Origin: Propionivibrio dicarboxylicus
GTDB lineage: Bacteria > Pseudomonadota > Gammaproteobacteria > Burkholderiales > Rhodocyclaceae
DNA: 64,000 bases
Direction: 5' to 3'
Assembly: GCA_945902805.1 (NCBI GenBank)
Contig: CAMDMZ010000005.1
Coordinates: 1 to 64,000 of the forward strand
How positions within the stretch are numbered: position 1 is the first letter of the stretch; the number at the start of each line of letters is the position of its first letter. A program made the translations under genes and the position numbers. Below, piece after piece: positions 15,437 to 23,369 of the stretch. Under the pieces are notes generated by a model. The model was given only the letters and a program-made list of their open reading frames with translations, ran no database searches and was not told where the DNA came from.

Positions 15437-16867
15437 ATGCGCATCATCATTCTCGGTGCCGGGCAGGTCGGCGCCAGTGTGGCCGAAGCTCTGGCCTCGG
15501 AAGCCAACGACATCACCATTGTTGATCAGAGCCGCGAAAATCTCGGCGATATTGCCGATCGACTCGATGTGCGCACCATCGTCGGCAACGGCGCGCTGCC
15601 GTCGGTGTTGCAAAGTGCCGGTATCGAGGATGCCGACATGATCGTTGCCGTGACCCAGTCCGATTCCACCAATCTCGTGGCCTGCAAGATTGCGCGCAGT
15701 TTGTTTAATGTGACCACGCGCATCGCGCGCCTGCGTTCTGCCGATTTTCTTGAAGATCCACGCATGCTCTCCGATGAGAATTTCGCCGTCACGCATGCGA
15801 TTTGCCCTGAGCAGGAAATCACCGACTACATCGCCCGCCTGGTCGAGTTTCCCGAGGCCTTGCAGGTGCTCGAATTTGCTGAAGGTGCCGTCACCTTGGT
15901 CTGTGTCCGGGCCTTCGAAGGCGGCCTGTTGGTGGGGCATCCGATCAAGGCCATGTGTGATCATCTACCGCCCGGCGTGGAAGCGCGGATCGCTGCTATT
16001 TTCCGCGAGCATCAGTCGGTCGATCCCGAAGGCACGACCGTGATCGAGGATGGCGACGAGGTTTTTGTGCTCGCTGCCACCGAATACATTCGTCCGGTGA
16101 TGCGTGAATTGCGCCGCATGTTGCAACCGGTCAAACGGGTCATGATTGCCGGCGGAGGCAACATCGGGGCGCGGATCGCTGGCGTGCTGGAAGTGGACCA
16201 CGAAGTCAAAATCATCGAGCGTGATGCGCGGCGTGCCGAAGCCGTTGCCGTGCGGGTCAAGAACACGCTGGTCCTGCACGCTGAAGCGACTGACGAAAAT
16301 GTCCTGGCGCAGGAAAACATTGACGAGATGGACATGTTCCTGGCGCTGACCAATGACGATGAAGACAACATCATGGCGGCCTCGCTGGCCAAGCGTCTGG
16401 GCTGCAAGCGGGTGCTGGCGCTGATCAATCGCCGCGCCTATGCCGACATGGTGCAGGGCGGGCCGATCGATATCGGACTGTCGCCAGCCCAGGTTTCCAT
16501 TGGTTCGCTGCTGGCCTTTGTGCGCCGGGGCGACATTGCCAAGGTGCACAGCCTGCGCCGTGGCGCGGCCGAGGCGCTGGAACTGGTTGTCCATGGCGAC
16601 CTGAAGAGCAGCAAAGTAGTCGGCCGCCGCGTCGATGCGTTGCCAGCCATTAAAGGCGCACGGGTCGCGGCCATCGTGCGCAACAGCGGCGACACCAAGG
16701 TAATCCAAAAGGAAGGCTTTCTGATCGATGCGCAGGTCAGCCGCGTCATCATTCCGCATCACGATACGGTGATCGAGGATGGCGATCATGTGATCGTCTT
16801 CTGCACCCGTAAACAGCAGATACCGCAGGTTGAGAAACTGTTCCAGGTCGGCTTCCAGTTCGTCTGA
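15437..16867 (+). CDS. trkA: Trk potassium transporter, NAD-binding subunit TrkA
   Basis: 476 aa, cytoplasmic gating subunit of the Trk K+ uptake system. It has the duplicated TrkA-N/TrkA-C structure: first Rossmann motif MRIIILGAGQVGASVAEAL, second VMIAGGGNIGARIAGVLE near residue 235, each followed by a C domain (the last ends DGDHVIVFCTRKQQIPQVEKL). It follows ntrX by 14 bases and precedes trkH by two, so all four are probably cotranscribed, a linkage also seen in other proteobacteria. The in-frame RLRSADFLED is a native TrkA sequence, not a repeat copy. Confidence 0.97.
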   Translation: MRIIILGAGQVGASVAEALASEANDITIVDQSRENLGDIADRLDVRTIVGNGALPSVLQSAGIEDADMIVAVTQSDSTNLVACKIARSLFNVTTRIARLRSADFLEDPRMLSDENFAVTHAICPEQEITDYIARLVEFPEALQVLEFAEGAVTLVCVRAFEGGLLVGHPIKAMCDHLPPGVEARIAAIFREHQSVDPEGTTVIEDGDEVFVLAATEYIRPVMRELRRMLQPVKRVMIAGGGNIGARIAGVLEVDHEVKIIERDARRAEAVAVRVKNTLVLHAEATDENVLAQENIDEMDMFLALTNDDEDNIMAASLAKRLGCKRVLALINRRAYADMVQGGPIDIGLSPAQVSIGSLLAFVRRGDIAKVHSLRRGAAEALELVVHGDLKSSKVVGRRVDALPAIKGARVAAIVRNSGDTKVIQKEGFLIDAQVSRVIIPHHDTVIEDGDHVIVFCTRKQQIPQVEKLFQVGFQFV

Positions 16868-16869
16868 TC

Positions 16870-18324
16870 ATGCGCGCCTACTATCCAGTCGTCCGGGTGT
16901 TCGGGGTCTTGTTGACCGGCTTTTCGTTGATGATGCTGGTGCCGTGGATTTTTTCCTATTCGATCAAGGACGGGGCGCAGTCGGCGTACGATGAAGCGCT
17001 GCTGCTGACTTTCTTTACGGGTGTGTCACTCTGGTGGTCGGCACGTCATGCCAAAAAGGATCTCAAGGTTCGTGATGGCTTCCTGATGGTGGTGCTGGTC
17101 TGGGCCTTGCTGCCGGTGTTCGCCTGCTTGCCGTTCATCCTCCAGCTCAATGCTTCGTTTACCGATGCGTATTTCGAGGCCATGTCGGGCCTGACCACGA
17201 CCGGTTCGACGGTGTTCTCCAACCTCGATACGTTGCCGCCGTCGATCAATCTGTGGCGTGGCATGCTGGTCTGGACCGGGGGCATGGGCCTCATCGTGTT
17301 GGCGGTGGCGGTGTTGCCCCTGCTGGGTATTGGTGGCCGGCAGATGTTTAAGGCCGAGACGCCGGGGCCGATGAAGGATTCCAGCCTTACTCCGCGCATG
17401 GCTGAGACTGCCAAGGGTTTGTGGGTGGTGTATGCGGTGGTTACGGTGCTTTGTATCCTGTCTTTTCGCTGGGCAGGAATGACTTGGTTCGACGCCGTGA
17501 TGCATGCCTTCTCGACCATGGGTCTGGGCGGCTTTTCCAGCCACGATGCAAGCTTTGGTTTCTGGAATTCACCGCTGATCGAAGGCATTACGATCGTTTT
17601 CATGCTCTTTGCCGGGATGAATTTCGCCACCCTGTTTCTGGCCGTGCGTGGCCGCAGTGTGATGCCGTATGTGCGCGATCCGGAAGCCAAATACTTCCTT
17701 GGCGTGACCATCGGCAGCATTCTCGGTATTGCCCTTTACCTGAACCTGCAGGGTGTGTACCCCGAGTTCCTTACCGCGCTTCGCCACTCTGCCTTCAATG
17801 TCGTCTCCATCGCCACCACTACCGGTTTTGCCAGTGTGGACTACGCCCTGTGGCCAATGTTTGCGCCGCTGTGGATGTTGTTCCTGTGCAGTTTTTCGAC
17901 CAGTGCCGGTTCCACAGGGGGTGGCATCAAGATGATCCGCGCCATCATTCTCTACAAACAGGTGTACCGGGAGTTGGTCCGCGCCATGCACCCCACGGCC
18001 GTCTGGCCGATCCGCGTCGGCGGTGACCCCATCCCGCAGAACATCCTTTTCGCAGTGCTGGCTTTTGGCTTCATGTACATGGTCAGCATTGTTTCGATGA
18101 CGCTGCTGTTATCCTTTTCCGGGCTCGATATCGTGACAGCCTTTAGCGCTGTGGTGGCAAGCATCAACAATACCGGGCCCGGCTTGAATCAGGTTGGTCC
18201 GTCGACGACCTATGCTGTCCTGACTGACTTCCAGACCTGGGTCTGCAGCTTTGCCATGCTCTTGGGGCGACTCGAGTTGTTCACCCTGCTAGTTGTTTTC
18301 ACGCCAGCTTTCTGGCGCAAGTAA
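16870..18324 (+). CDS. trkH: Trk potassium transporter, membrane subunit TrkH
   Basis: 484 aa, polytopic K+ channel-like subunit. Repeated P-loop regions are visible: AMSGLTTTGSTVFSNLDTLP, then SIATTTGFASVDY, a serine/glycine-rich SFSTSAGSTGGGIKMIRAII and ASINNTGPGLNQVGPSTTY, which form the selectivity filter. About ten hydrophobic helices surround them. It pairs with TrkA immediately upstream (two-base gap). Normal length; no anomalies. Confidence 0.96.
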   Translation: MRAYYPVVRVFGVLLTGFSLMMLVPWIFSYSIKDGAQSAYDEALLLTFFTGVSLWWSARHAKKDLKVRDGFLMVVLVWALLPVFACLPFILQLNASFTDAYFEAMSGLTTTGSTVFSNLDTLPPSINLWRGMLVWTGGMGLIVLAVAVLPLLGIGGRQMFKAETPGPMKDSSLTPRMAETAKGLWVVYAVVTVLCILSFRWAGMTWFDAVMHAFSTMGLGGFSSHDASFGFWNSPLIEGITIVFMLFAGMNFATLFLAVRGRSVMPYVRDPEAKYFLGVTIGSILGIALYLNLQGVYPEFLTALRHSAFNVVSIATTTGFASVDYALWPMFAPLWMLFLCSFSTSAGSTGGGIKMIRAIILYKQVYRELVRAMHPTAVWPIRVGGDPIPQNILFAVLAFGFMYMVSIVSMTLLLSFSGLDIVTAFSAVVASINNTGPGLNQVGPSTTYAVLTDFQTWVCSFAMLLGRLELFTLLVVFTPAFWRK

Positions 18325-18387
18325 CGAATATCTGCTGCCGCTGCATTTGGCATTCTTCAAATGCGGAAATCGATGAAAGGGATCGCG

Positions 18388-18780
18388 ATGCAAACCATAG
18401 GTACTGTCGTAAAGATCAACGGAATGTTGCTGATGGCCGCTGGTGCGTTGCTGCTGGCCGGCTGCGATGCCGGCCAGGGCGCCATCCCGATCGGCGAGAT
18501 CACCAAGGCCGGTGCCTCGTTCGAGGGGCGTGAGGTGAAGATCAAGGGACGCACGAGCCAGCAGATCAGACTGCCATTTACCGAGTCAAAAGGCTACAGC
18601 GTCAAGGATGGCAGTGGCGAAATCGTTGTGTGGACCACGGCGCAGCTTCCCGCCGACGGTGAAGAGGTGGTGGTGCGTGGCCGCGTCGAAAGCGTGGCGG
18701 TGATCGTCGGCCAGAGCTACGGACTTTCGCTGAAAGAAACCCAGCGCGTGCCGCCGGGTTTGCGTATGCCCTGGCAATAG
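18388..18780 (+). CDS. Small lipoprotein with OB-fold-like domain
   Basis: 130 aa from the ATG five bases after an AAAGGGA Shine-Dalgarno; in-frame ATGs 15 and 27 bases upstream are alternatives. The N-terminal hydrophobic stretch ends in the lipobox LLLAGC, so the mature protein should be acylated and membrane-anchored. The remaining 100 residues (ASFEGREVKIKGRTSQQ..., YSVKDGSGEIVVWTTAQLP, VVVRGRVESVAVI) look like a small five-strand OB fold, similar to BOF/YgiW-type proteins. Function unknown. Lies downstream of trkH on the same strand with no obvious terminator between them. Confidence 0.72.
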   Translation: MQTIGTVVKINGMLLMAAGALLLAGCDAGQGAIPIGEITKAGASFEGREVKIKGRTSQQIRLPFTESKGYSVKDGSGEIVVWTTAQLPADGEEVVVRGRVESVAVIVGQSYGLSLKETQRVPPGLRMPWQ

Positions 18781-18851
18781 GCGGCTTACCGGGCTTCGGC
18801 GGTATACTCCCCGGACCAAAAATCTCCCCCCACTCTTTAAGGATCAATCTG

Positions 18852-19322
18852 ATGGAACAAGACGACGACAGCCAATCCCTCGTGCTGGGTATTCTGTTTG
18901 GCATTATTGCGCTGGTTATTGCGCTGGTGATTGGCGTCACCGTCTATGTCACTAATCAGGCCAACAATGCCAAACCCGCCGCCAATGTGGCCGAGATAGC
19001 CGAAGTCGGCGAACCCCTGGTCAAGCTCTATTTCGACTCCGGCAAGGCTGATCTGCCGGCGGTGGCCAAGAATGAACTGGCCAAGGTAACCGCCAAACTG
19101 GCCGCCGAACCCGGCAAGCTGGTGCTGCTCTCTGGCTATCACGATGAAACCGGCGGTGCTGCCGTCAATGCCGAAATCGCCAAGGCCCGAGCCGTCGCGG
19201 TCAAGGCGGCCCTGCTGTCAAGCGGCGTTGCGGCGGACAAGGTGGCCATGCGCAAACCGGCCGTGACTCTGGGCGGCGGCGATGCCGCCGAGGCCCGTCG
19301 CGTGGAAATTCGCGTGCAGTAA
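18852..19322 (+). CDS. OmpA-family protein with N-terminal membrane anchor
   Basis: 156 aa. A single transmembrane segment (LGILFGIIALVIALVIGVTVYV, cited here as its first and last residues L11-V32) precedes an OmpA-like peptidoglycan-binding domain. The KLYFDSGKADLPAVAKNEL start, the LSGYHDETGGAAVNAEIAKAR core and the final EARRVEIRVQ are typical. It is anchored in the inner membrane and should bind peptidoglycan in the periplasm. An AAGGA Shine-Dalgarno lies in front of the ATG, and a TATACT box about 45 bases upstream may be the -10 of its own promoter. Followed by a strong hairpin. Confidence 0.88.
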   Translation: MEQDDDSQSLVLGILFGIIALVIALVIGVTVYVTNQANNAKPAANVAEIAEVGEPLVKLYFDSGKADLPAVAKNELAKVTAKLAAEPGKLVLLSGYHDETGGAAVNAEIAKARAVAVKAALLSSGVAADKVAMRKPAVTLGGGDAAEARRVEIRVQ

Positions 19323-19343
19323 GTTTTCTGTTGCATCAGTTTG

Positions 19344-19373
19344 CGAAAAGCCCGGCTTACGCCGGGCTTTTCG
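19344..19373. terminator. Bidirectional intrinsic terminator
   Basis: CGAAAAGCCCGGC and GCCGGGCTTTTCG are perfect arms around a TTAC loop, with T-rich tails on both strands. It separates the convergent OmpA-like and gspE-like genes. Confidence 0.85.
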
Positions 19374-19381
19374 TTTCGTTC

Positions 19382-19406
19382 GCCGTCTCGCCAGCGCCGA
19401 CTTTTT
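19382..19406 (+). repeat. Dispersed 25-bp repeat, copy 5 (between convergent genes)
   Basis: Exact consensus form GCCGTCTCGCCAGCG then CCGACTTTTT, placed directly between the terminator hairpin and the stop codon of the gspE-like gene. Confidence 0.9.
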
Positions 19407-19412
19407 CAGCAA

Positions 19413-21710
19413 TCAGACGCAGACGCTGCGCACCTGCTTGATATCGGTGATCTGCTGCAGCACTTTCTCGATGCCGTCTTGTTTGAGCGTCTGCATGCCG
19501 CCAGCGAGCGCTGCATGGAGGAAGTCGAGGGCCGATGCGCGTTCGCGAATCAACTTGCGCAAGGCCGGCGTGGCGATCAGCAATTCGTGCAAACCGACGC
19601 GTCCGCGATAGCCGGTGCCACCACAACTGTCGCAGCCGGGCGAAGCCAGGACGTAAAGCTTGCCATCGATGCCAAACCGTTTCTGCCAGTCAGCGACGAT
19701 GGATTCGCTTTCGCCTTCGGTGGGCTCCGTGTTGTGTGCGGAATAATGATATTCACGGGCGTAGGCGCGAACCTCGTCGGCGGACAAAGCACGTTGTTCA
19801 CCGCAATTGGTGCATAAGCGACGCGCCAAGCGTTGTGCCAGGATGGCCAGGATGGCATCCGAGAGATTGAATGGATCGGTGCCCAAATCAAGCAGCCGGG
19901 CGGCGGTTTCGCAGGCCGAATTGGTGTGCAGGGTGCTCAACACCAGATGGCCAGTCATCGAGGCTTCGATGGCGATGGTGGCGGTTTCGTGATCGCGCAT
20001 CTCGCCGATCATGATCACGTCGGGGTCAGCGCGCAGGAAGGAGCGCAAGGCCGAAGCGAAAGTCCAGCCGATACGCGGATTGACCTGCACTTGGCAGATG
20101 TCCTTCTGCACGATTTCGATCGGATCTTCGGCGGTCCAGATCTTGCGCTCGGGCGAGTTGAGCTCGCGCAGCACGGAATGCAGTGTCGTCGTTTTGCCGC
20201 TGCCGGTCGGTCCGCAGACCAGGATCAGGCCATACGGGTGATCCAGCACGGCTTTCAGTCGCAGCAGGGCCGTGGGGTTCATGCCAATCCGGTCCAGTGC
20301 CAGGGGTTCGCCTTCAGGCAACAAACGTATCGTTACATCTTCCTTGCCTTTCAGGGTCGGGATGGTCGATACGCGCAATTCCATCTTTGAACGCGAGGGC
20401 CGGACAAAGGAGATTTTTCCGTCCTGTGCCTTGCGTCGCTCGGTAATATCGAGGTCGGCCATGATCTTGATGCGCGACACGATGGCGTCATGGTAGCTAC
20501 GGCTAGGCAGCTCAGAATAGTGTTCGAGGCGCCCGTCGCGCCGCAAGCGGATACGGGTCAGGGCAGGCGCCGCCTGGCTGCTGGGGAAGGTCTCAATATG
20601 AATGTCGGAGGCCTGGAAGTTCGCCGCATCCTCGATGATGCGGTTCACCAGATCAATGATGGTGACGTCACCATCGCTGTAAACCAGCTTGTCGGGCTCC
20701 TCGTCTAGCCCGCGATCGGCTTGGAAGTGGTCGGTCCCGGTTCCAGTACGTGGCAGGGCTTGCTCGGCCAGTTTCTGGAAGGCCTTTTCGGCACCATCGG
20801 AACTCTTCATCTGGCCATAGTGGTTCAAGCACTGGACCAGTTTGTTCTTGGCGCAATGAACCAGCTCAATCGTATGGTTGGTGAGGAAGCTGAAATAGGC
20901 TTTTTCCTTGAATTGCAGAGGATCGTCGACAGCCAGGAACATGGTGTCGCCCACAGTGGCGACAGGCACCGCCAGGTGCAGACGGGCAAATTTTTCCGGG
21001 ACCAGATTGAAGATTTCGGCCGGTACTGAAAAGGCCGAGATATCGACTATCGGGATGCCCAACTGGGTACAAATGGCCTTGGTCAGGTTTTCGCTATCGA
21101 CGGCGCCAATCTGGACCAGAAAATGGCCGAGTGGCTGGCGCCGGGCGTTGGTTTGGTGACGGAAAATTTCCAGCGCTGCCTCAAGCGAACTGGCACTGAT
21201 CAAGCCGTTGCCGAGCAGGATCTCACCGAGATTGCGTTGGTCGTGCGGCGGCGAAACCTGACCCTTCATTCGTTCTTCGAGGATAAGCCGTAGTTCATGG
21301 GCGTTGGTAATTTCCTTCCATTTCGACCGCATCCGCCCGCTGACCGGTGCCACGGCCGTCTCGCCGCCACCTTCGATCGCAAGGCTCTCGTTTCCGGTCA
21401 TGTCGAGCGTCGGCAGGGCGAACGGATCGTGGGCACTGAGGCTCGCATCCGGGTAGCGGAAGGTGTGGATTTGCTTCAGCGTGGTGAGTTCATCCAGAAC
21501 CTTGACCGAGAACCCATGTCGCTCGCCACGATCCGGCAAGAGCAATTGGTTGATGTAGGCGATGGCTTCGGAGTCACCCCAGAGTGAGTCAATTTTCTTT
21601 GCCAGTCGCGGGAAGTTAACAAATAGCTCCACCGGGTAAGGCCGGTTCAGGCCATCGCACGCCAAAGCGATGTTCGGGTAGAGGGAAGTTGCAAATCCTG
21701 AATCAGACAT
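19413..21710 (-). CDS. GspE/PilB-type secretion ATPase (orphan)
   Basis: 765 aa starting at MSDSGFATSLYPN, chosen because GGAG lies six bases upstream; a longer frame would run through a repeat copy. Residues 1-150 have no recognised domain, about 160-330 look like a GspE N-terminal (MshEN-type) module, and 390-765 are the secretion ATPase: Walker A VCGPTGSGKTTTLHS, Walker B IMIGEMRDHETATIAI, His box and the zinc tetracysteine CTNCGEQ/CDSCGGTG. No other type II secretion or pilus assembly gene is adjacent, so its machine (T2SS, type IV pilus or cyclic-di-GMP-linked system) is uncertain. Confidence 0.88.
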   Translation of the reverse strand: MSDSGFATSLYPNIALACDGLNRPYPVELFVNFPRLAKKIDSLWGDSEAIAYINQLLLPDRGERHGFSVKVLDELTTLKQIHTFRYPDASLSAHDPFALPTLDMTGNESLAIEGGGETAVAPVSGRMRSKWKEITNAHELRLILEERMKGQVSPPHDQRNLGEILLGNGLISASSLEAALEIFRHQTNARRQPLGHFLVQIGAVDSENLTKAICTQLGIPIVDISAFSVPAEIFNLVPEKFARLHLAVPVATVGDTMFLAVDDPLQFKEKAYFSFLTNHTIELVHCAKNKLVQCLNHYGQMKSSDGAEKAFQKLAEQALPRTGTGTDHFQADRGLDEEPDKLVYSDGDVTIIDLVNRIIEDAANFQASDIHIETFPSSQAAPALTRIRLRRDGRLEHYSELPSRSYHDAIVSRIKIMADLDITERRKAQDGKISFVRPSRSKMELRVSTIPTLKGKEDVTIRLLPEGEPLALDRIGMNPTALLRLKAVLDHPYGLILVCGPTGSGKTTTLHSVLRELNSPERKIWTAEDPIEIVQKDICQVQVNPRIGWTFASALRSFLRADPDVIMIGEMRDHETATIAIEASMTGHLVLSTLHTNSACETAARLLDLGTDPFNLSDAILAILAQRLARRLCTNCGEQRALSADEVRAYAREYHYSAHNTEPTEGESESIVADWQKRFGIDGKLYVLASPGCDSCGGTGYRGRVGLHELLIATPALRKLIRERASALDFLHAALAGGMQTLKQDGIEKVLQQITDIKQVRSVCV

Positions 21711-21812
21711 GGGAATCTCCACAAATGGCGCCGTGCGCAGCGTTCTTACAAATTTGATCATAGTCCGGTCGAGGACGCCTGGGTTGGACTTGGCGCCTAA
21801 TGCGGGCGACGC

Positions 21813-21838
21813 AAAAAAGTCGGCGCTGGCAGGACGGC
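21813..21838 (-). repeat. Dispersed 25-bp repeat, copy 6 (upstream of hemE)
   Basis: AAAAAAGTCGGCGCTGG then CAGGACGGC in the divergent gap between the gspE-like gene and hemE, reverse orientation. Confidence 0.88.
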
Positions 21839-21891
21839 GCTGAGGCCGGGATCGGGTGCGATAATCAGGGTTTTCCTCCCCGGAGCGCACC

Positions 21892-22962
21892 ATGTCCCGC
21901 CCCAAGAACGATACCTTTCTGCGTGCCTTGCTGCGCGAACCGGTCGATTACACCCCCGTCTGGCTGATGCGCCAGGCCGGACGCTATCTGCCTGAGTATT
22001 GCGAAACACGCCGTCGCGCTGGCAATTTCCTCAATCTGTGCAAGAACCCGCAGATGGCCTGCGAGGTGACGCTGCAGCCGCTGGCGCGCTATGAACTCGA
22101 TGCCGCGATCCTCTTTTCCGACATTCTGACTGTGCCCGACGCCATGGGTCTCGGCCTCTATTTCGCTGAAGGCGAGGGGCCAAAATTCGAGCGCCCGCTA
22201 CGCAGCGAGTGGGAAATCCGCGATTTGCAGGCGCCGGACCCCAATGTGCATCTGCGTTACGTCATGGATGCGGTGGCCGAGATTCGCCGCGCGCTGGGCA
22301 ATTCGGTGCCGCTGATCGGCTTTTCCGGCAGCCCGTGGACCCTCGCCTGCTATATGGTCGAAGGTGGTTCATCCGATGATTACCGCACGGTCAAGACTAT
22401 GCTCTACGACCGTCCCGATCTGATGCATCGTATCCTGCAGGTGACGGCGACGGCGGTGACCAACTACCTCAATGCCCAGATTGAATCCGGTGCCCAGGCG
22501 GTGATGATTTTCGATTCCTGGGGCGGCGCACTGTCGCATGCCGCTTATCGCGAGTTTTCGTTGGCCTACATGCGCCAGATCGTTGCTGGGCTGAAGCGCG
22601 AGCACGATGGCGAGCGCGTCCCCTGCATCGTCTTTACCAAGGGCGGCGGACAATGGATCGAGGCGATCGCCGACATCGGTTGCGACGCGATCGGACTCGA
22701 CTGGACCACAGACTTGGGCGAGGCGCGCCGCCGCGTCGGCGATCGCGTCGCGTTGCAGGGCAATATGGACCCGGTTTCTTTGTTTGCCTCGCCAGAGAAA
22801 GTGGCCGTCGAGGCAAAACGGGTGCTCGACAGCTACGGTTCGGGCACCGGGCATGTTTTCAATCTGGGTCATGGCATCAGCCAGTTCACGCCGCCAGACC
22901 ACGTTACCGCACTGGTCGACGCGGTCCATAGCCATAGCCGGCGCGGCTTGGCTGTCGGTTGA
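21892..22962 (+). CDS. hemE: Uroporphyrinogen decarboxylase
   Basis: 356 aa, full length. HemE decarboxylates uroporphyrinogen III to coproporphyrinogen III in heme synthesis. The substrate-binding N-terminus [19 protein letters not shown] is intact, with [27 protein letters not shown] and the terminal [21 protein letters not shown] ribosome binding site is present. It precedes priA across an unusual A/T-rich gap. The downstream heme step HemJ may be supplied by a gene about 17 kb away in this window. Confidence 0.97.
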   Translation: MSRPKNDTFLRALLREPVDYTPVWLMRQAGRYLPEYCETRRRAGNFLNLCKNPQMACEVTLQPLARYELDAAILFSDILTVPDAMGLGLYFAEGEGPKFERPLRSEWEIRDLQAPDPNVHLRYVMDAVAEIRRALGNSVPLIGFSGSPWTLACYMVEGGSSDDYRTVKTMLYDRPDLMHRILQVTATAVTNYLNAQIESGAQAVMIFDSWGGALSHAAYREFSLAYMRQIVAGLKREHDGERVPCIVFTKGGGQWIEAIADIGCDAIGLDWTTDLGEARRRVGDRVALQGNMDPVSLFASPEKVAVEAKRVLDSYGSGTGHVFNLGHGISQFTPPDHVTALVDAVHSHSRRGLAVG

Positions 22963-23369
22963 GTTTGTAAACCCCCTAACGCCCGGCCTGGGGCGCTACA
23001 TGCCCGGCGCCGCGCCACTGCCGCCAAGGCTTTTCAGGTGCCTTCCGGCGCGCGGAAAAAGATCCAAATATTCTTCGTAAGTGCTTGACTTATGCACAGT
23101 TCCTGATCCTGAGCCGGTTTTTGTTGCAATTCCCTATTGGAACTGATGTATTTTTTCAAGTTACTGTTTTTAAACAGATTATTTCTGATCAAATGTTGCG
23201 CAAAGTAAAAAACTCCTTTGTGGGACGGCCACTTAGGTGCGTTTCGACAAGCTTACCCACAAAGTTATCCACAGATTTTGTGGGTAACTGAGTAAGCTAA
23301 TCGGAACATGGACTTAGCGCTGTTTTGCGATTCTTTTTCCAGCTTTGGGCGGCAAGCATCTGACAGGCA
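22963..23369. other. A/T-rich intergenic region between hemE and priA with DnaA-box-like sites
   Basis: About 400 bases without a convincing gene; the one short frame in it has no ribosome binding site or family features. From about 23085 to 23290 it is far richer in A and T than its surroundings, with T-runs. It holds TTATGCACA (23090-23098) and a compact cluster of DnaA-box-like nonamers at 23253-23287 described separately. This could be an origin-type or DnaA-regulated region. Confidence 0.6.
23253..23287. promoter_or_regulatory. Cluster of three DnaA-box-like sites in an inverted repeat
   Basis: TTACCCACA (23253-23261), the consensus box TTATCCACA (23265-23273) and TGTGGGTAA (23279-23287, the inverse of the first). 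The outer two form an 11-bp inverted repeat, TTACCCACAAA and TTTGTGGGTAA, around the consensus box. Confidence 0.6.

Noticed and set aside
15735-15765. RLRSADFLED in TrkA, resembling the repeat peptide RLASADF
   Set aside because: The DNA does not match the repeat consensus over 20 bases, and this is native TrkA sequence.
23085-23291. 68-codon frame between hemE and priA
   Set aside because: It runs through the A/T-rich DnaA-box region, lacks a ribosome binding site and matches no family; the sites are better explained as regulatory DNA.
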